Shown: one piece after another, positions 19,801-34,000 of the stretch
How the letters are laid out: each line of letters opens with the position of its first letter
Numbering within the stretch: position 1 is the first letter of the stretch
Source: Capra hircus
Lineage: Eukaryota; Chordata; Mammalia; Artiodactyla; Bovidae
Reading direction: 5' to 3'
Assembly: GCF_001704415.2 (NCBI RefSeq)
Contig: NC_030811.1
Location: 5,800,501-5,864,500 of the forward strand
Length of the DNA: 64,000 nucleotides
The notes under the pieces: generated by a model
Told to the model about the DNA's origin: nothing
Database searches by the model: none
Seen by the model: the letters and a program-made list of their open reading frames with translations, nothing else
Program-made: the position numbers and the translations under genes

Positions 19801-22800
19801 AGAGTTCTACCTAGGTCATCAGAATTTGAAGTCTGAATTGGTGTTGGTTTAGAACAGAAACACTGGAAATCTTGTACTGTGCTTTGTAGGCAAGTGAGAG
19901 CAGGGCAGTCTAAGGATATCAGTATAATTAACTCCTCTGTGTCCTTGGTTGGTTGGTGTCCTGGCCATGATAGAATTGAGTTCCCCCTTACCTCCCTGCT
20001 CCCCTCCCCCGTATTTCCTTTTGTTGTGCTTTCATGCTTGCAGAAAGACTCCTCCAGGACTTTTGAAACAGAAATAAATATTTTAACAAGTTGTGTTACG
20101 ATCCTACTTTTTGCAAGATTCAAAGTTGAATGTTAGCTCCATGATGGCATAGTGAATAATTTGTGAACATGGAGATGAAAGTACTGGCTTTTATAGTTCA
20201 TATAGTTTTAGGACATGAAAATGCTTTTCTTGGACTAGTATGTCTTGAGTATAAATGCATCTGGCCAGTATTTTGCACGTTCTCAAATCTAAATCACTTC
20301 CAGAATTTAAAGAGAAGATATTATAAATACAGGTTCTTTTTAGTCTTGTTCATGATTTAAGTGAGTGAATAAACAATGTAGCTGGCAAAATTCAACCATG
20401 GTGGCTGAATTCAAGATGGAGGAAGATTCAAAATGACCTTGCCAGACTGGACGTGTGTGCTAAGTCGCTTCGGTCATGTGTGACTCTTTGTGACCCCATG
20501 GACTTCAGCCTGCCAGGCTTTTCAATCCATGGGATTCTCCAGGCAAGAATACTGGAGTGGGTTGCCGTTTCCTCCCCCGGGGGGTCTTCCTGACCCAGGA
20601 TTGAACCCGCATCTCTTAGGTCTCCAGCATGGCAGTCAGGTTCTTTACCACGGGTGCCACCTGGCTCTCCATGGCAGGAATGGAAGTGGGAAAGCTCTGG
20701 GATTTCTGATCCATCTATGAGACCCCCTGTAGACCACCAGGCTCCTGTGTCCGTGGGGATTCTCCAGGCAAGAATACTGGAATGGGTTGCCATTTGCTCC
20801 TCCAGGAGATATTCCCAAGCCAGGGATCGAACCCACGTCTCCCACATTGCAGGCAGATTCTTTATCGTCTGAGCCACCAGGGAAGCAAGCCCTCTAATCC
20901 ATCTGCTGACAGGAAATTAGAAGTGAGTATGACCCTGAGTACCCTCAGGAGCAGGAGCGCCTCACTGCAGAGGAGAGCCGTGTAACAGTTTAGAGCAGAG
21001 CATCCCTGGGGTGGCTGCTGAAGGAAAGGTAAAGTCGTGTGTTAACATTTCAGAAGAAATCTGTGCACATCCAGGCTGAGAGACGTGGATTCATTTTCTG
21101 AGCAGTTCAGGTCACTGGTTCTCATCATGAACGCGTGAGACCTAACATTTAGTTGTTCTAGGTTCTGGTGCCCACTTCGAGTGGTGGTCCTTAAACTTGA
21201 ACTTCAGGAGTTTTGCCTGAGAACATGTGAACATTTTCTGGGGAAAGAGTCCAGGGTTTTATCAGCTCCCCAGAGCACTTCAGTCCCCAAAAGATGGAAC
21301 CGCTGAAATGACTGGCTGATGAGGACAGTGTATGGGTTAAGTGCACCACGTTATCCAAGTGCTCATTAAATGTTGGAGTCAACTGTGTCCCTTCCACGGG
21401 CCAGGCACTGTGTTCTGAGTCGCCAGGGCTGGGGAAGCCCTGGCCTCTGCTGCCGGGGAACTTCAGTCTAGCGAGGGAGCCGCAGCAAACAGATGGATCA
21501 CTGCCGCTAATGATCGTTAGCTGGTGTTCTTGAAACATTTACTGGTATGGGATGCCTTAACCTCCAGGAGGTAGCTCAGGAATGAGGAGGACCTAATTGG
21601 TGTTAAGACACGGATCGATGCAAATGTTTAAAGAACTTTCGAAGAAATAATCTGTATCAATAACCATTTGTGCTGATTGATAAATAGGCTCTGTTTCATG
21701 TCTTGATTCATTTTCCTAACTTTTTTGTTATTACTAGTTTTAATCAGCCTTAAGCTCCATGTGGTTGTTATATGATTGTGTTATAATTTAGGAATGTCAC
21801 TCGTTTGCTTTTCTCCAGCTCTTTCCCACCCTGACCCCCAACCTTCTCCCCAATTTTGGCCCCAGATCTAGCAAAATTCATTCTTCATTGTTGCCAGACA
21901 TTTAATTGACTGCAGTTTTTTGGTTCTGTTCCTTTGCTTTCCAACTTGGCTTTATCTGTAAATCATTCCATATAGATGAATATCCTGTTGTTGAAATCTT
22001 TAGCGAAGCAGTTCCTGGCGTATTTTAGCAGCACTTTGCTTCTTTTTAGTTCAGTAGCCCTGACAGGTAAACAAGATTATTCATTTATGCAACTCAGATC
22101 TTCATGTTACAGTATTAAATGCAAGCGTATTTCTTTCCGTTTCCTCAGAGGCATGTGTCTGGTAGCGTGTATGCTCTGTGTGCTCAGGCGTGTCCGACTC
22201 TGCGACCCCAGGGACTGTAGCCCGCCAGGCCCCTCTGTCCCTGGGGTTCTCCAGGCAAGGATCCTGGAGTGGGTGCCGTTTTCTTCTCCAGGGATCTTCC
22301 CAACCCAGGGATCAAACCCACGTCTCTTCTGTCTTCTGCACTGACAGGCGGATTCTTTAGCATCAGCTTCTCTTGACAATAAAATAGTAAGCACCCAGTG
22401 AGCGTTTGAATGAGTAATCATTTTACGAACCAGTCTTACTTATTCTCTTTGTTGTGATCACTGCACCTTCATTTTTTTCTCTCCTAACACCTATTTTTTG
22501 AAAATTATTAAGGAAGTGGGAGAAAGAATAAGGTGATGTCAGTCCTGTTTAATTCATAGGAACAAGTGAGATGATGTGAAGATGTTTTGTAAACTCTTTA
22601 ACATGGTGTCTCACTTGTAGCTTCTGGTGAACAATTAAAATCTGGGTTATCTACATCCCATGCCCTCATGTGACCCTGTGTGTGCTGGAGATGTGGGGAT
22701 GAGTGTGCCTGTTAGACTCCAGGGAGCACTTGTATAGAACACACCGGAACTCCTTAGACATCCTTTTTAAAATGAGAATGGTGATGTCAGGGTTTGTATT

Positions 22801-24984
22801 TTTCAAAAGGCTTCCTTGGTGACCCTGGTATGTATACATCTCACCCTGCCCCCTCAAAAAAGCAACAATAACCAATGCTACTATTGACAGAACTACATTT
22901 TTTTTCCCCACTAAAATGGGTGTGTACTTTAATAAGCATGTAATTGATACTGTGTGAGGAACACATTGTTAAACAAGCCTTCACACAGTTCATTGTTTAT
23001 TCTAGCCCTTTTAATAGCCATGATACATTCACTCAGGTTGCCATCTCCATTTGCAACCATGGCTGGTTCTGCAGTCTTTTCTGCTGTTTGCAGACCTGGT
23101 CCCCTTATCCCTGTCAGAGAAGCCCCTTCCTGGTACTTCTTCACGTCTTGGCCCTGCAGCACTTGTGGCCAGCAGGGCGCTGCAGAGATGACCATGGGCC
23201 AGTGCGAGGCTTCAAGCCATAAAGTCGGCAGCTTCCAGTAGTTTCGGGGGAGACGCTCAGGAGAGGACACGTGGGGAGGGAGAAGCTCGTCCAGCCCTCC
23301 CTCTGAGTCGCCCGCTGAGGAGCCAGCCAAGCCCTTGCTTGTAGAATCCAGAGCAAGTGAAATGGATGTTGGTTTCAGCCACTAAGTTTTGAGGTGTTTG
23401 TTGTGCAATGAGTGATAACTGAAACTAATTTTCTGCAGGTGTGTGTGTGTGTTTATTTATTGATAATTTTTCATGTGAGTTTGAGAATTTAGCTTCAGTA
23501 ACTATTACTGTATATAATTTTCTTAGCCAAGTTAATATATTAGAGATAATTATTAGAATGTTGGCTAGGATTAAATGAATATCTAGAATATATGGTTAGA
23601 TAATAAGCCCTCAATAACGGTCATTATTATTACATACCAGATATTCAACATGTATTTTCATTTAATCCTCACAACCATCTCTAAAATAGGTACCATTATT
23701 ATCTCTATTTTACAGAGATGAAACAGACCAGGAGAACTGCCTCCTGTCACTTACCTAATAGTCACCGTCCTATCCTGCTTGGTGAAAAAGAGTCAATGTA
23801 TTGTCTTCCATTTGTTATACATTTTTAAAAATCAGGTTTTGTCTTTCTCTGTCTGACTTCAGTTAGCATAATATCCTCCAAGACAAATACTCTATGATGT
23901 ATCACATGTGGAATCTTAAAAAATACAACAAAGTAGTAAGGATAACAAAAAAGAAGCCAACTCATAGATACAGAGAACAAACTAGTGGTTGCCAGTGGGG
24001 GGGCAGCGGCAAGATAGAGGTGGGAGATTAAGAGGTAAAAACTAGTAGGTATAAAATGGAAAATATAGTCAGTATTTTATAGTAACTGTAAATGGAGCAT
24101 TATTTAAAATAGTGAATCACTGTATTATAAATCTCTACCTTCTGTAATATATACCTCAACTATACATCAGTAAAAAAGAAGCCAAATTTTGTTGAGGTTT
24201 AATTTATGTATAATAAAGTATCCATTTTAAGTGTAAAGTTAGGTGCTTTGGGCTTTGGTAGATTTATTCACCTGTGTAAAGCCACTGCTGCAGTCAGAAT
24301 AAGAAACATTTTCATCATCCGCCATAGTTCTCTCATACCTCACGCCACTCCCCGGCAAGCGGTGATCTGCTTTCCATTACTCTCAGTTTTTCTTGTTCTG
24401 AAATTCACTTAACTAGAATCATGCAATGAATGCTCTTTGTCTGACTTCTTTGAATGAGTATCCTGTTTCTGAGAGCCATTCATGTGGTTTCATGTGTAAG
24501 CTGCTTCTTCCTGCCAAGTAGTAGTCTGTTGTGTGGACACACCTTGATCTGTTTCTCCAATCATCTGTTGTCTCCAGTCTTTGACTGCTAAGAATAAAGC
24601 TTTGATAAGCGTTCCTTGTGTCTTTGTCAACATGCAGTCATTTCTCTTTGGTGATAATCTTGGAATGAGGTTAGGGCCACATATGTGTTGAGTTTATAGT
24701 TTTCTGAGCAACTACCAGTTTCAGCTGCTGTTTTACACGCCCGCCAGCGACAGATGAGACCTGTCCTCATTGCTGCTCGCTGTCGTCAACTCTTAACTTT
24801 GGTCATCCTGATGTGGTTTTGTTGTTAGGCCATGGAAATTTGAATTTCCCAATGACTGCTGACTTTGAACATCTCATATACCTCATGGTTGTTTGTATGT
24901 CTTCTTTTGTGAAACGTCTGTTCAAGTGTTTTGCATTTGTTATTGGGTTCTTTTTATTGAGTTACATATTCTGAACAAGTCCTT

Positions 24985-25028
<44 letters not shown>

Positions 25029-28000
25029 TTCTCCTGATCCGTGGCTTCCTTTTCATTTTCTTGTATTTCAAAGAACAAAAATTTGTAATTTTGATAAAGT
25101 CCAGTTGATCAGTTTGGTTGTTTATGGTTTAGTCACTTTTACATAAGGAGTCTTGGCCTACCTGAAGATCATATTTTCTCATTTTCTTATGTTTACTTCT
25201 AGAAATTTAATAGTTTTAGCTGAAAAGTGTGGGTCTATGATTCATTTCTAGCTAATTTTTGTGCATAAGGGGAGGCTTAGAATTATTTTTTAAACTTGAA
25301 GTACAGTTACATGCAGTAAAATTTGTCCGTTTGGGTGTGTGACCGTGTTAGCAAACACAGTTACGTAGCTGCATGACATGGAACAGTTTTCTCTCAGTCC
25401 CCAGAAGGCCCGTATGCCCCTCATAGTCAGCCCTTGTCCCCCGTGTTTGCTGTCCCTGTAGCTTTATCTTTTCCAGAATGTGATACAAATGGAACCCATT
25501 TGAGGTTTATCCGTGTTGTTGTATCTGTCGGTCGTTTAATCCTTCTCTATTGCTGAGTCGTGTTCCTTTGTGTGAATTTCATATAATTGTTTATCCAGTC
25601 ACCTGTTGAAGGACTTTTGGTTTATTTCCACTTAGGGGCAGTTATGAGCAAAGCTGTTAGTGGGTAATGCTTGCAAGTTTTTGCGTGACCTTTTTCATTT
25701 ATCTTGGATAAATGGCTTAAGAATGGGACTGTTGGGTCATCTTATAAATGTACGTTTTATTTTTAAAAACTTTTTAAACTGTACCATTTTAACTGTACAT
25801 TTTGCGTCCCCTCCAAACAGATCAGTTGCTCCACATCCTCTCCAGTACTGGCATTGTCAGCATTTTTTATGGTAGGCGTTTTTAATTAGACATTTCAATC
25901 ACTGGTTATATTTGCATTTTCCTAATGAAAAATGATAAGCATCTTTTCTTGAGCTCACTTCCCATTTGAACATTTTCTTTACTAAAGTGTTCAAATCTGT
26001 TGTTCATCCACTTAATTGGGCTATTTGTTTTCTCACTTTTAAATCGTGAGGGTTTATTACATACCCTGACTCATGCCCTTTGTCAAATAGTATGTTTTGC
26101 ACCTGTTTTATCCAGGTCTGTGGCTTGTCTTTTTCACTCCCTTAACAAGATTTATCACTGACCATTTTTCATTTTGATGAAGTCCACTATATCCTTTTTT
26201 ATTTATGGAGTACACTTTTGAAATTTTGACTCAGAGTCACAAGGATTTTTCTCCTATGCTTTCTTCTGGAAGTTTCATAGTTCAGGTGTTACAGGTTGGT
26301 CTGTGATCTGTTTTCTCATGCTAGATTTGATATGAGGTGCGGCGGGTTCTTTCTGTTTTAATATTGATACCGGTTGTGGCAGCACACTTCTTTGGAAAAG
26401 GTTCTTCTCCCTTGAGTTTTCTTGTACCTTCATCCAAAATCAGCTCAGCATTTATGCATCTGGGTTCATTTCCAGGGCCTTCACTTTGTTCCATTCATCT
26501 GTGTGTTGTCTTTATGCCAGCCAGTACCACACTGAAGTTTTTGTTTACCTTACAGATGAGTTTTCCCTTTCCCTCCCTTTTTTTTCTTGGTTTGTAATAA
26601 ATACTTACTTTGAAGCAGATTAAAATCTGCATTTTTCGTTTCTAGTCCATTTTTCAGAATTTCATCCTGACCTTCCTGGTCTTTCATCTTCTCATATCCC
26701 TCTTATGACTGGAAATTCTCCGGTTTTGTTTTGTTTTTTAAAATAGGATTAAGTGGAAAACCTTTCGTGGTTCCTTTTTTTTTTAAGGAAAAAAAAAAAA
26801 CAGCAACAACACTCTGCAGTCCTATGGAGGGTGTGTGTGTACTTTTCACGTGGGTGCTTTTCTCTCCAGGATCCTTGTAGGTGGCAATCAGGGTTATCAC
26901 ACTGACATCTTTTTTTAGATTGTCAGAGTCTTACTGTGGTGGTCGTAATTTGGGAAAAGCTTTATTGACTTTGGAATGCTGTACTGGGATTTAGTAATCA
27001 TTTATAGGTGATTACTGTAATCACCTATGCTTTGTCTTTGTGATTTCAGGTAGTCATCACACACGTGAGAACTTAGGGCACAGCAGCATCCTGGGGTTCA
27101 CACCATCATCTGAATTCGAATCCTGAGCCTTAACCCACAGTGCTCTTCCTACTGTTTGCTTCGTGCCAGGATGTACTGTGCTTTTCAGTTTCTAGTGCAC
27201 TCATCAACCCCTGCCCCCGAGACTGGTTAAGAGACGATGTTTTTTAGAGTAAGAGGAGTCCTGGAAGTGGGAAGAGATGATTACGCAGTGGTGAGTGCTT
27301 TTTGCCCTGAAGATATAACCACAGTTATTCCACTACTTCCTTGAAATATATTTTATGTGAAATAGAAATGTATTTCAAAAGATGTTACCTAGGGTATTTT
27401 TTAACAAGGGGTTTGTGAAAAAGTTTTTTCATAATCACTTTATTGTGTTTAACCTGTTATTTTCGTAAGATTTTTGTCTTTTAATTTTATTTACTTATTT
27501 CGGCCGTGCTGGGTCTGCATTGCAGCATGGGCTTTCTCTAGCTGCAGCAGGGGCTTCCCACGCGCTGGCTTCTCTTGTTGCAGAGCGCGGGCTCTAGGCG
27601 AGCAGGTTCAGTAGTTGTGGCGCCTGGGCTTAGTTCCTCCACAGCCTGTGGGGTCTTCCTGGATCAGAGGTCAAACCTGTGTCTTCTACATTGGCAGGAG
27701 GATTCTTCACCCCTGAGCCACCAGGGAAGCCCCTTTTTCATAAGTTTTTAAAAGTAGAAGTGAGGCCTTGGATGATCTCTGGAAACTCTTGGCGTATTTT
27801 TGTTACAGTCTTTGGAGTCTTTATAAGATTAATCTCGTCTATTCCAATTGCTCTGATCGCTGTTTTTTCTTAGCAGTGAGGGTTTTGTGTGGTTAGGAAT
27901 TTGGGATTGCAGGTTGGTATTAGAGTTGGTCTCCTCTTGCTTCCCCTGCCATCCATCTTTACCACTCCTTTCTTCAGGGTTCTTTCACGAGCCTTCATCT

Positions 28001-31000
28001 GGCCCCTGTCCAAGACCCTCTTGTGAGGCGCTTGTTTGGTTCCTGGTTCAGTTCAGTTCAGTCACTCAGTCGTGTCCAGCTCTTTGCCACTCCATGGACT
28101 GCAGCATGCCTGGCTTTCCTGTCCTTCACCAACTCCCAGAGCTTGCTCAAACTCATGTCCATTGCATCAGTGATGCCACCCATCCGCCTTACCCTCAGTC
28201 ATCCCCTTCTCCTCCCACCTTCAATCTTTCCCAGCATCAGGGTCTTTTCCAATGAGTTAGTTCTTCACATCAGATGGCCAAAGCATTGGAATTTCAGCTT
28301 TGGTGTCAGTCCTTCCAATGAATATTCAGGACTAGTTTCCTTTAGGATGGACTGGTTTGATGTCCTTGCAGTCCAAGGGACTCTCAAGAGTCTTCTCCAA
28401 CACCACACTTCAAAAGCATCAATTCTTCGACACTCAACTTTCTTTATAGTCCGGCGCTCATATCCATACATGACTACTGGAAAAGCCATAGCTTTGACTA
28501 GGCAGACCTTTATCGGCAAAGTAATGTCTCTGCTTTTCATATGCTGTCTAGGTTGATCATAGCTTTTCTTCCAGGGAGCAAGCATCTTTTAATTTCATGG
28601 CTGTAGTCACCATCTGCAGTGATTTTGGAGCCCAAGCAAATAAAGTCTGCCACTGGTTCCTGGTAGGGAATCTGTGACTGTGTCCTGTCCTGTCCCTTTT
28701 GCCACCCCCATCCCAAACAGACAGAAATATGGACCCACCACTCCCTGCTTGGTGGGCAGCTTTCTTTTAAGTTTCTGGCTCTGGGGTCTTCTGAGGATCA
28801 TTCAAGACAGTTACTAGAAGGCATCCTGATGTTTGTTTCTTTTACAAAGACCTAAGTTCCTTGAGAAAGTCTACTTCCAGGTTATGTCAGTTACAAGTGG
28901 GTGTAGAGTCAAGTGATGAGTAATGTTTCTTAAAGCAGAGAAGACTCCTATCACTCTAAAATTCAAATTTATCAAATAGAAGAGGAGTGATCTGAGTGAT
29001 CTTCAAAAGAAGATACTTAAATTTTCACTTCTAACTGCAGTAATATTGTAATCAGTTAGGATGATTTTGACTGCAAAGTAATTTATCTTGTGCTGGCTTA
29101 AAGAATAAGAAAAGGGTGCATGTTCATACTAGGTTGCTTCAGTTGTATCTGCCTCTTTGCAACCCCATAGACTGTAGCCTGGTTTAGGCTCCTCTGTCCA
29201 TGGGATTCTCCAGGTAAGAATACTGGAGTGGGTTGCTCTGCCCTCCTCCAGGGTTTCTTCCTGACCCAGGGATCGAACCTACATCACTTATGTCCCCTGC
29301 CTTGACAGATGGGTTCCTCACCACTAGCGCCACCTGGGAAGTCCAAGGAAAGGGTATTTGTTCTTATAAATGGAAGACTGGAGGTTGAGTGAGTGGGCCG
29401 TCAACTCAAGAACGGAGTTTGTTCCATCTCTTTCTGCTATCCTTGACCTTGATCCAGTGGTTCTCAAACTTGTGGCCCATTAAAATCACTCGGAGAGCTT
29501 TTAAAAATCCCCATCCCAACTGCACCTTTACTAATTTAATGAGAATTGCTTGGGAGTGAGGTCCTGCCAATAGTTTTTGGAATTCCCTACGTAATTCTGG
29601 AATGCAGCTAAGTTTGAGAACCAGAGTTCTAAACTTCAGAGTTTGGTTTGGAGATCAGGGATGGCTTCCCTGGTGGCTCAGAGGTTAAAGCGTCTGCCTC
29701 CAATGTGGGAGACCTGGGTTCGATCCCTGGGTCGGGAAGATTCCCTGGAGAAGGAAATGGCAACCCACTCCAGTATTCTTGCCTGGAGAATCTCATGGAG
29801 GGAGGAGCCTGGTAGGCTGCAGTCCATGGGGTTGCAAAGAGTCAGACATGACTGGGCGACTTCACTTTCACTTTTTCACTTTTGGAGATCAGTATCACCA
29901 GGGAGCTTGGTAGAAATGGAAAATCCCACACCCCACCCCAGATCAACTAGATTAACAATCTACACTTTAACATGGTCCCTGGGAGAACTCCTTGTTCTTC
30001 AGCATTAGGGAAACCCTCCTGATTTTCAAACTTCAAACACGCTGGAATCCCTGGAGGAGTTAGGAAAATACTGACACGTGGGCCCACCCCAGGAGACTCT
30101 GATTCATGAGGGTCCTGATGTGTTCCTTATACCCTGGGTTTAGTTGGTTGCATCCCACAGGATTCAGGCATTCATTTGTCCCCTGTTATTTCCTGTAAGT
30201 TGGCAGTTACATCGTTGGGTTAGATTTAAGTGGTTTCTTTTTCTTTTTCCTTCCCCAACCTTCTTAAAATTGCTTCCAGGTTAAAGGTCTCTGTTTGCAT
30301 CAGGAGACCCATAATATCTGGTTATTTCTCTTTTTGTGGCGTTAATAGCTGCTCCTTATTGTTGCTTAGATCCATTCATTCATTAGTTTAAAAAATCATG
30401 GTAATTGTTGATTTTATCCTTTTGTTTACAAGGAACAGATGCATATTTTCTCTAAATTTACTGCATTTATTGTGCTTATCTTTTTTTTTTTTTAATATAC
30501 TCCTCACTGTTAGAACTTACATGCCAGAGAAAGGTTTCTGTCTGTTTGGTGATAGATCCCAGTGCCTGCAAACACGCCTGGAACGTGTGTGCTCTATGCT
30601 CAGCCCTGTCCGACTCTTAAAGCCCGCCAAGAGCTGCTTAATAGATATTTGAGTAGATTAATGAATTAACCCATAGTCAGGGCTTTGAAAACTTGGGCTT
30701 CAGAGTAGAACGAAGTGTTATCAAGCTTGAAAATACAACTGTTTGGATGCAGAACTGGGAGGGGGAAAGGTGCTTGGACAGGTTGAGGGGCGCACCTCAT
30801 TTTACAGAGTGGCTAGCCCAGCGCTTCTGTCTCTTAACTCCTGAAACTGGAAGTCAAGGTTTCAATGCCAGTTATTATTGCTGGTCACTCAGTTGTGTTC
30901 GACTCTTTGCGACCCCCGTGGATTGCAGCACGCCAGGCTCCTCTGTCCTCCACGATCTCCCGGAGTTTACTCAAACGCATGTCCATTGAGTCGGTGATGC

Positions 31001-34000
31001 CATCCAACCATCTCATTCTCTGTTGCCCCCTTCTCCTCCCACCTTCAGTCTTTCCCAACATCAGAGTCTTTTTCCACTGATTCGGCTCTTCACATCAGAT
31101 GGCCAAAGTGTTGGAGCTTCACCTTCAGCATCAATCCTTCCAATGAATATTCAGGGTTGGTTTCCTTTAGGATTGACTGGTTTGCTCTCCTTTCAGTCCA
31201 AGGGATCCTCAGGAGTCTTCTCCAGCACCACAGTATGGAAGCTGGGGTAATGTCACTATTTAGCTCTGGGGAGTGGGCGGGGAGAACAGAGCACCTGCAG
31301 CTGGGTGGCCGTGCAGCCTCTGGTCCCTGCAGAGACAGACATCCAGAAGTCCCAGCGTGGTGGCTCAGGCCAGGGGTTTCTTGGGATTGTTCTGAGTTGT
31401 AGGCTTCACTGTTCCTTGATTTCTTTTGTGAAATGAAAGCACTGCTTCTCTTCTTCATTGCTTCCATAGCTTTAGCCTCTGTTTTCCTGACTTTTAACTA
31501 AAAGCTCCTGACACCAGAGGCTGCACACTTTTTGTCAGGTATTGTGGTCATGGAGGACACAGTGGCCACACGCGTCCCCACGGCTGCGTTTCCCTTGGGC
31601 TAGCGGGTGGAGCTTTAATTCACAGGTCCGTTCGTGTCTCGCGACTCCTCTCCGGTCCAGCAGGCAGCACCCAACAGCTGCAGCACCCAGCCAGGGCCCT
31701 CTCCAGCCCTGAGAACAGAAGGGGAACGTGAGATAGAATATACTGCCTGAGGTTTTTAAACAGACTTAGTAAGTATTTCAGAGGGGTGTGAAAACCCAGA
31801 TGGATTGGAGAGGGAGAAACGAAGAGGGAGTTCAGAAGTGTCTCAGGGGGACGGCGAGGAGGTGACCAGAAGAGGGTGGGGTCTGGAGCCAGGGGCTGGC
31901 ACTGTGGGAAGGAGGGTGTGCTGAGCGCACACATTAGCCTCCAGGCAACGGTGTGGAGAGGGCTGGGCAGGTGAGCTGCTCACTGTGGGGTGAATGGAAG
32001 ACCCAGGCTCGCGGCTGTGACTTTGAAGGCTCAGCTTCAGCTGGTAATCAGGGTTGTATCTTAGTTCCCGGCCCAGTATGCTGCTGCTAAGTCATTTCAG
32101 TCGTGTCCGACTCTGTGCAACCATCAGGCTCCCCCGTCCCTGGGATTCTCCAGGCAAGAACACTGGCGTGGGTTGCCATTTCCTTCTCCAATGCATGAAA
32201 GTGAAAAGTGAAAGTGAAATCGCTGAGTCGTATCCGACTCTTAGCGACCCCATGGACTGCAGCCTTCCAGGCTCCTCCGTCCATAGGATTTTCCAGGCAA
32301 GAGTACTGGAGTGGGGTGCCATTGTGCTTCTGATCTGAGCTGCTGGGAGGAACTGGAGGATTGGGGAAGACCCTTCAGGCTGCAGGAGGTAGTTGATTTG
32401 GAATGGTCGGATTTGAACTTGTGGCTGGGGCCAGGGGGTTGGGTATTAAACTTCAGGCTGCAGCAAATGAGTTGGGGGGGTGGTTGTTAATATTCCCATC
32501 TGGGACTTAACTGCCTGGTGGTCCACTAGCGAAGAATCCACCTTTCAATGCAGGGGATTCAGGTCTGATCTCTAGTCGGGGAGCTAAGTAAGACCGCACA
32601 TGGCGCGGGGCAGCTAAGCCCCCGAGGCCACAACCAGGATTCCACTTGCAACAACCTGATGCAGCTAAAAATAAATATATTTAAAAAAATAAACTCTTAT
32701 CCAGGAGGTTTGGATGGGCTCAAGAATTTGCATTTGTAATAAATTACTCTGTGATGCTGCCAGAACCACACTTGACTGCTTTGCTAGGGAAGGGACACCC
32801 CCAGAAAGGATTCCTAAAGAGGGGACTGGGGGAGGGGTCGCAGCTGGAGACTTGCCAGCCTACACAGCTACAGCTGAGCTCAACAGGCTCAGGAAAAGGC
32901 CAAAGATTAGATTGAGATCAGAGGGTTTATCAGCGAGCCCAGAGAAAAAGGAAAGGCGGGTTCTGATAAAAGAGCGTTGCATCTTAGCGCATAGTGATTT
33001 ATCCTGGGGCTTAAACCATAGGGAAGGAGGTGAGCTGTGGTAGAGATTGGAGATTCAAGAGAATCAGAGAGTCGTGTGCCTCTAACTTTTTTTCAACCTG
33101 TAGTAAGAAACACATTTTACCCCAGTCATAAGCGTTTATGTAACTGTTAAGTTTCTTGGCGACTTTATTATTTGCAGTCCACTCCGGTGTGCCTGTTTCT
33201 TTAAAAACAGTGCTGGTCATAGCTCTGTTGAGTATATTGATTTCATGATCTAGTGAAGTAATGACCCCTAATTGGACAACATTGCTTCCAGAGATGGGCT
33301 GGATTAGGTGATGGGAGTCAGAAGGTGAGGGCGCTGGGAAGTGCAGATGTTGGAGGTGAGTTATCTGGGTGTTTTGTGGTTTGGAGATGGTTATTGGTAG
33401 CAGGACCAGTGAGTTTGGACAGCTCATATGCATGGTCATCAAAGTCCTGTGTGCTGAGTTTAAGGACTCAGGGAAAATGAAGGCAGTTCTTGGCATGGGT
33501 TGTGTCCCAGATCCATGACTTTGGTCCTGATGGACCCTTCTTCCCAAGGACTTGACAGCCTAGCAGATTGAAACCTACTCCTCCTCATTTTAGCCCTGCT
33601 CTTTAGGGTCAGGGAAGGGATAGGAAGTGATACATAAGTGTTTTTCTTTTTGGAGAATAAACATGAAAAGTCATTCAAAACTAATCTGAAAGCTACTAAA
33701 ACATTTGTATAAATAGTGCCCATTTTGTAACAGTCTTGAAGTGCGAGACTCAGTTAACAGCCTTGAAGGTTTATCTTCTGTTGTGAAAATACTGGGTGAA
33801 AAAACTTAGTATGCTGAATCACCATTGCAAAATACATATAAATATGGCAATGCTATTTTTGATCTGGTAAAAAAGTTCAGAAGAAACTTTCTGAAAATAA
33901 TTTTTATGATTTTTAAAACTGAGGTGGTTCTTAGTTTGGAGGGAGACTATTTGGAAGATAGTTGTGGGGTATTGAAATATGTTATTTTCAAACCTATTTC

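Noticed and set aside
24989..25023. Possible CRISPR-like or satellite array
   Set aside because: It is a plain (AT)n microsatellite. The other recurrent units in the window are dispersed SINEs, with no regular spacer pattern anywhere.
28023..28556. A 177-codon plus-strand frame
   Set aside because: It is the antisense of an ART2A copy with a defined target duplication (28048-28653).
33011..33547. A 178-codon minus-strand frame in intron 1
   Set aside because: No domain recognised. It runs through a patch resembling an old interspersed DNA repeat and has no promoter or splice context. Kept as unassigned sequence.
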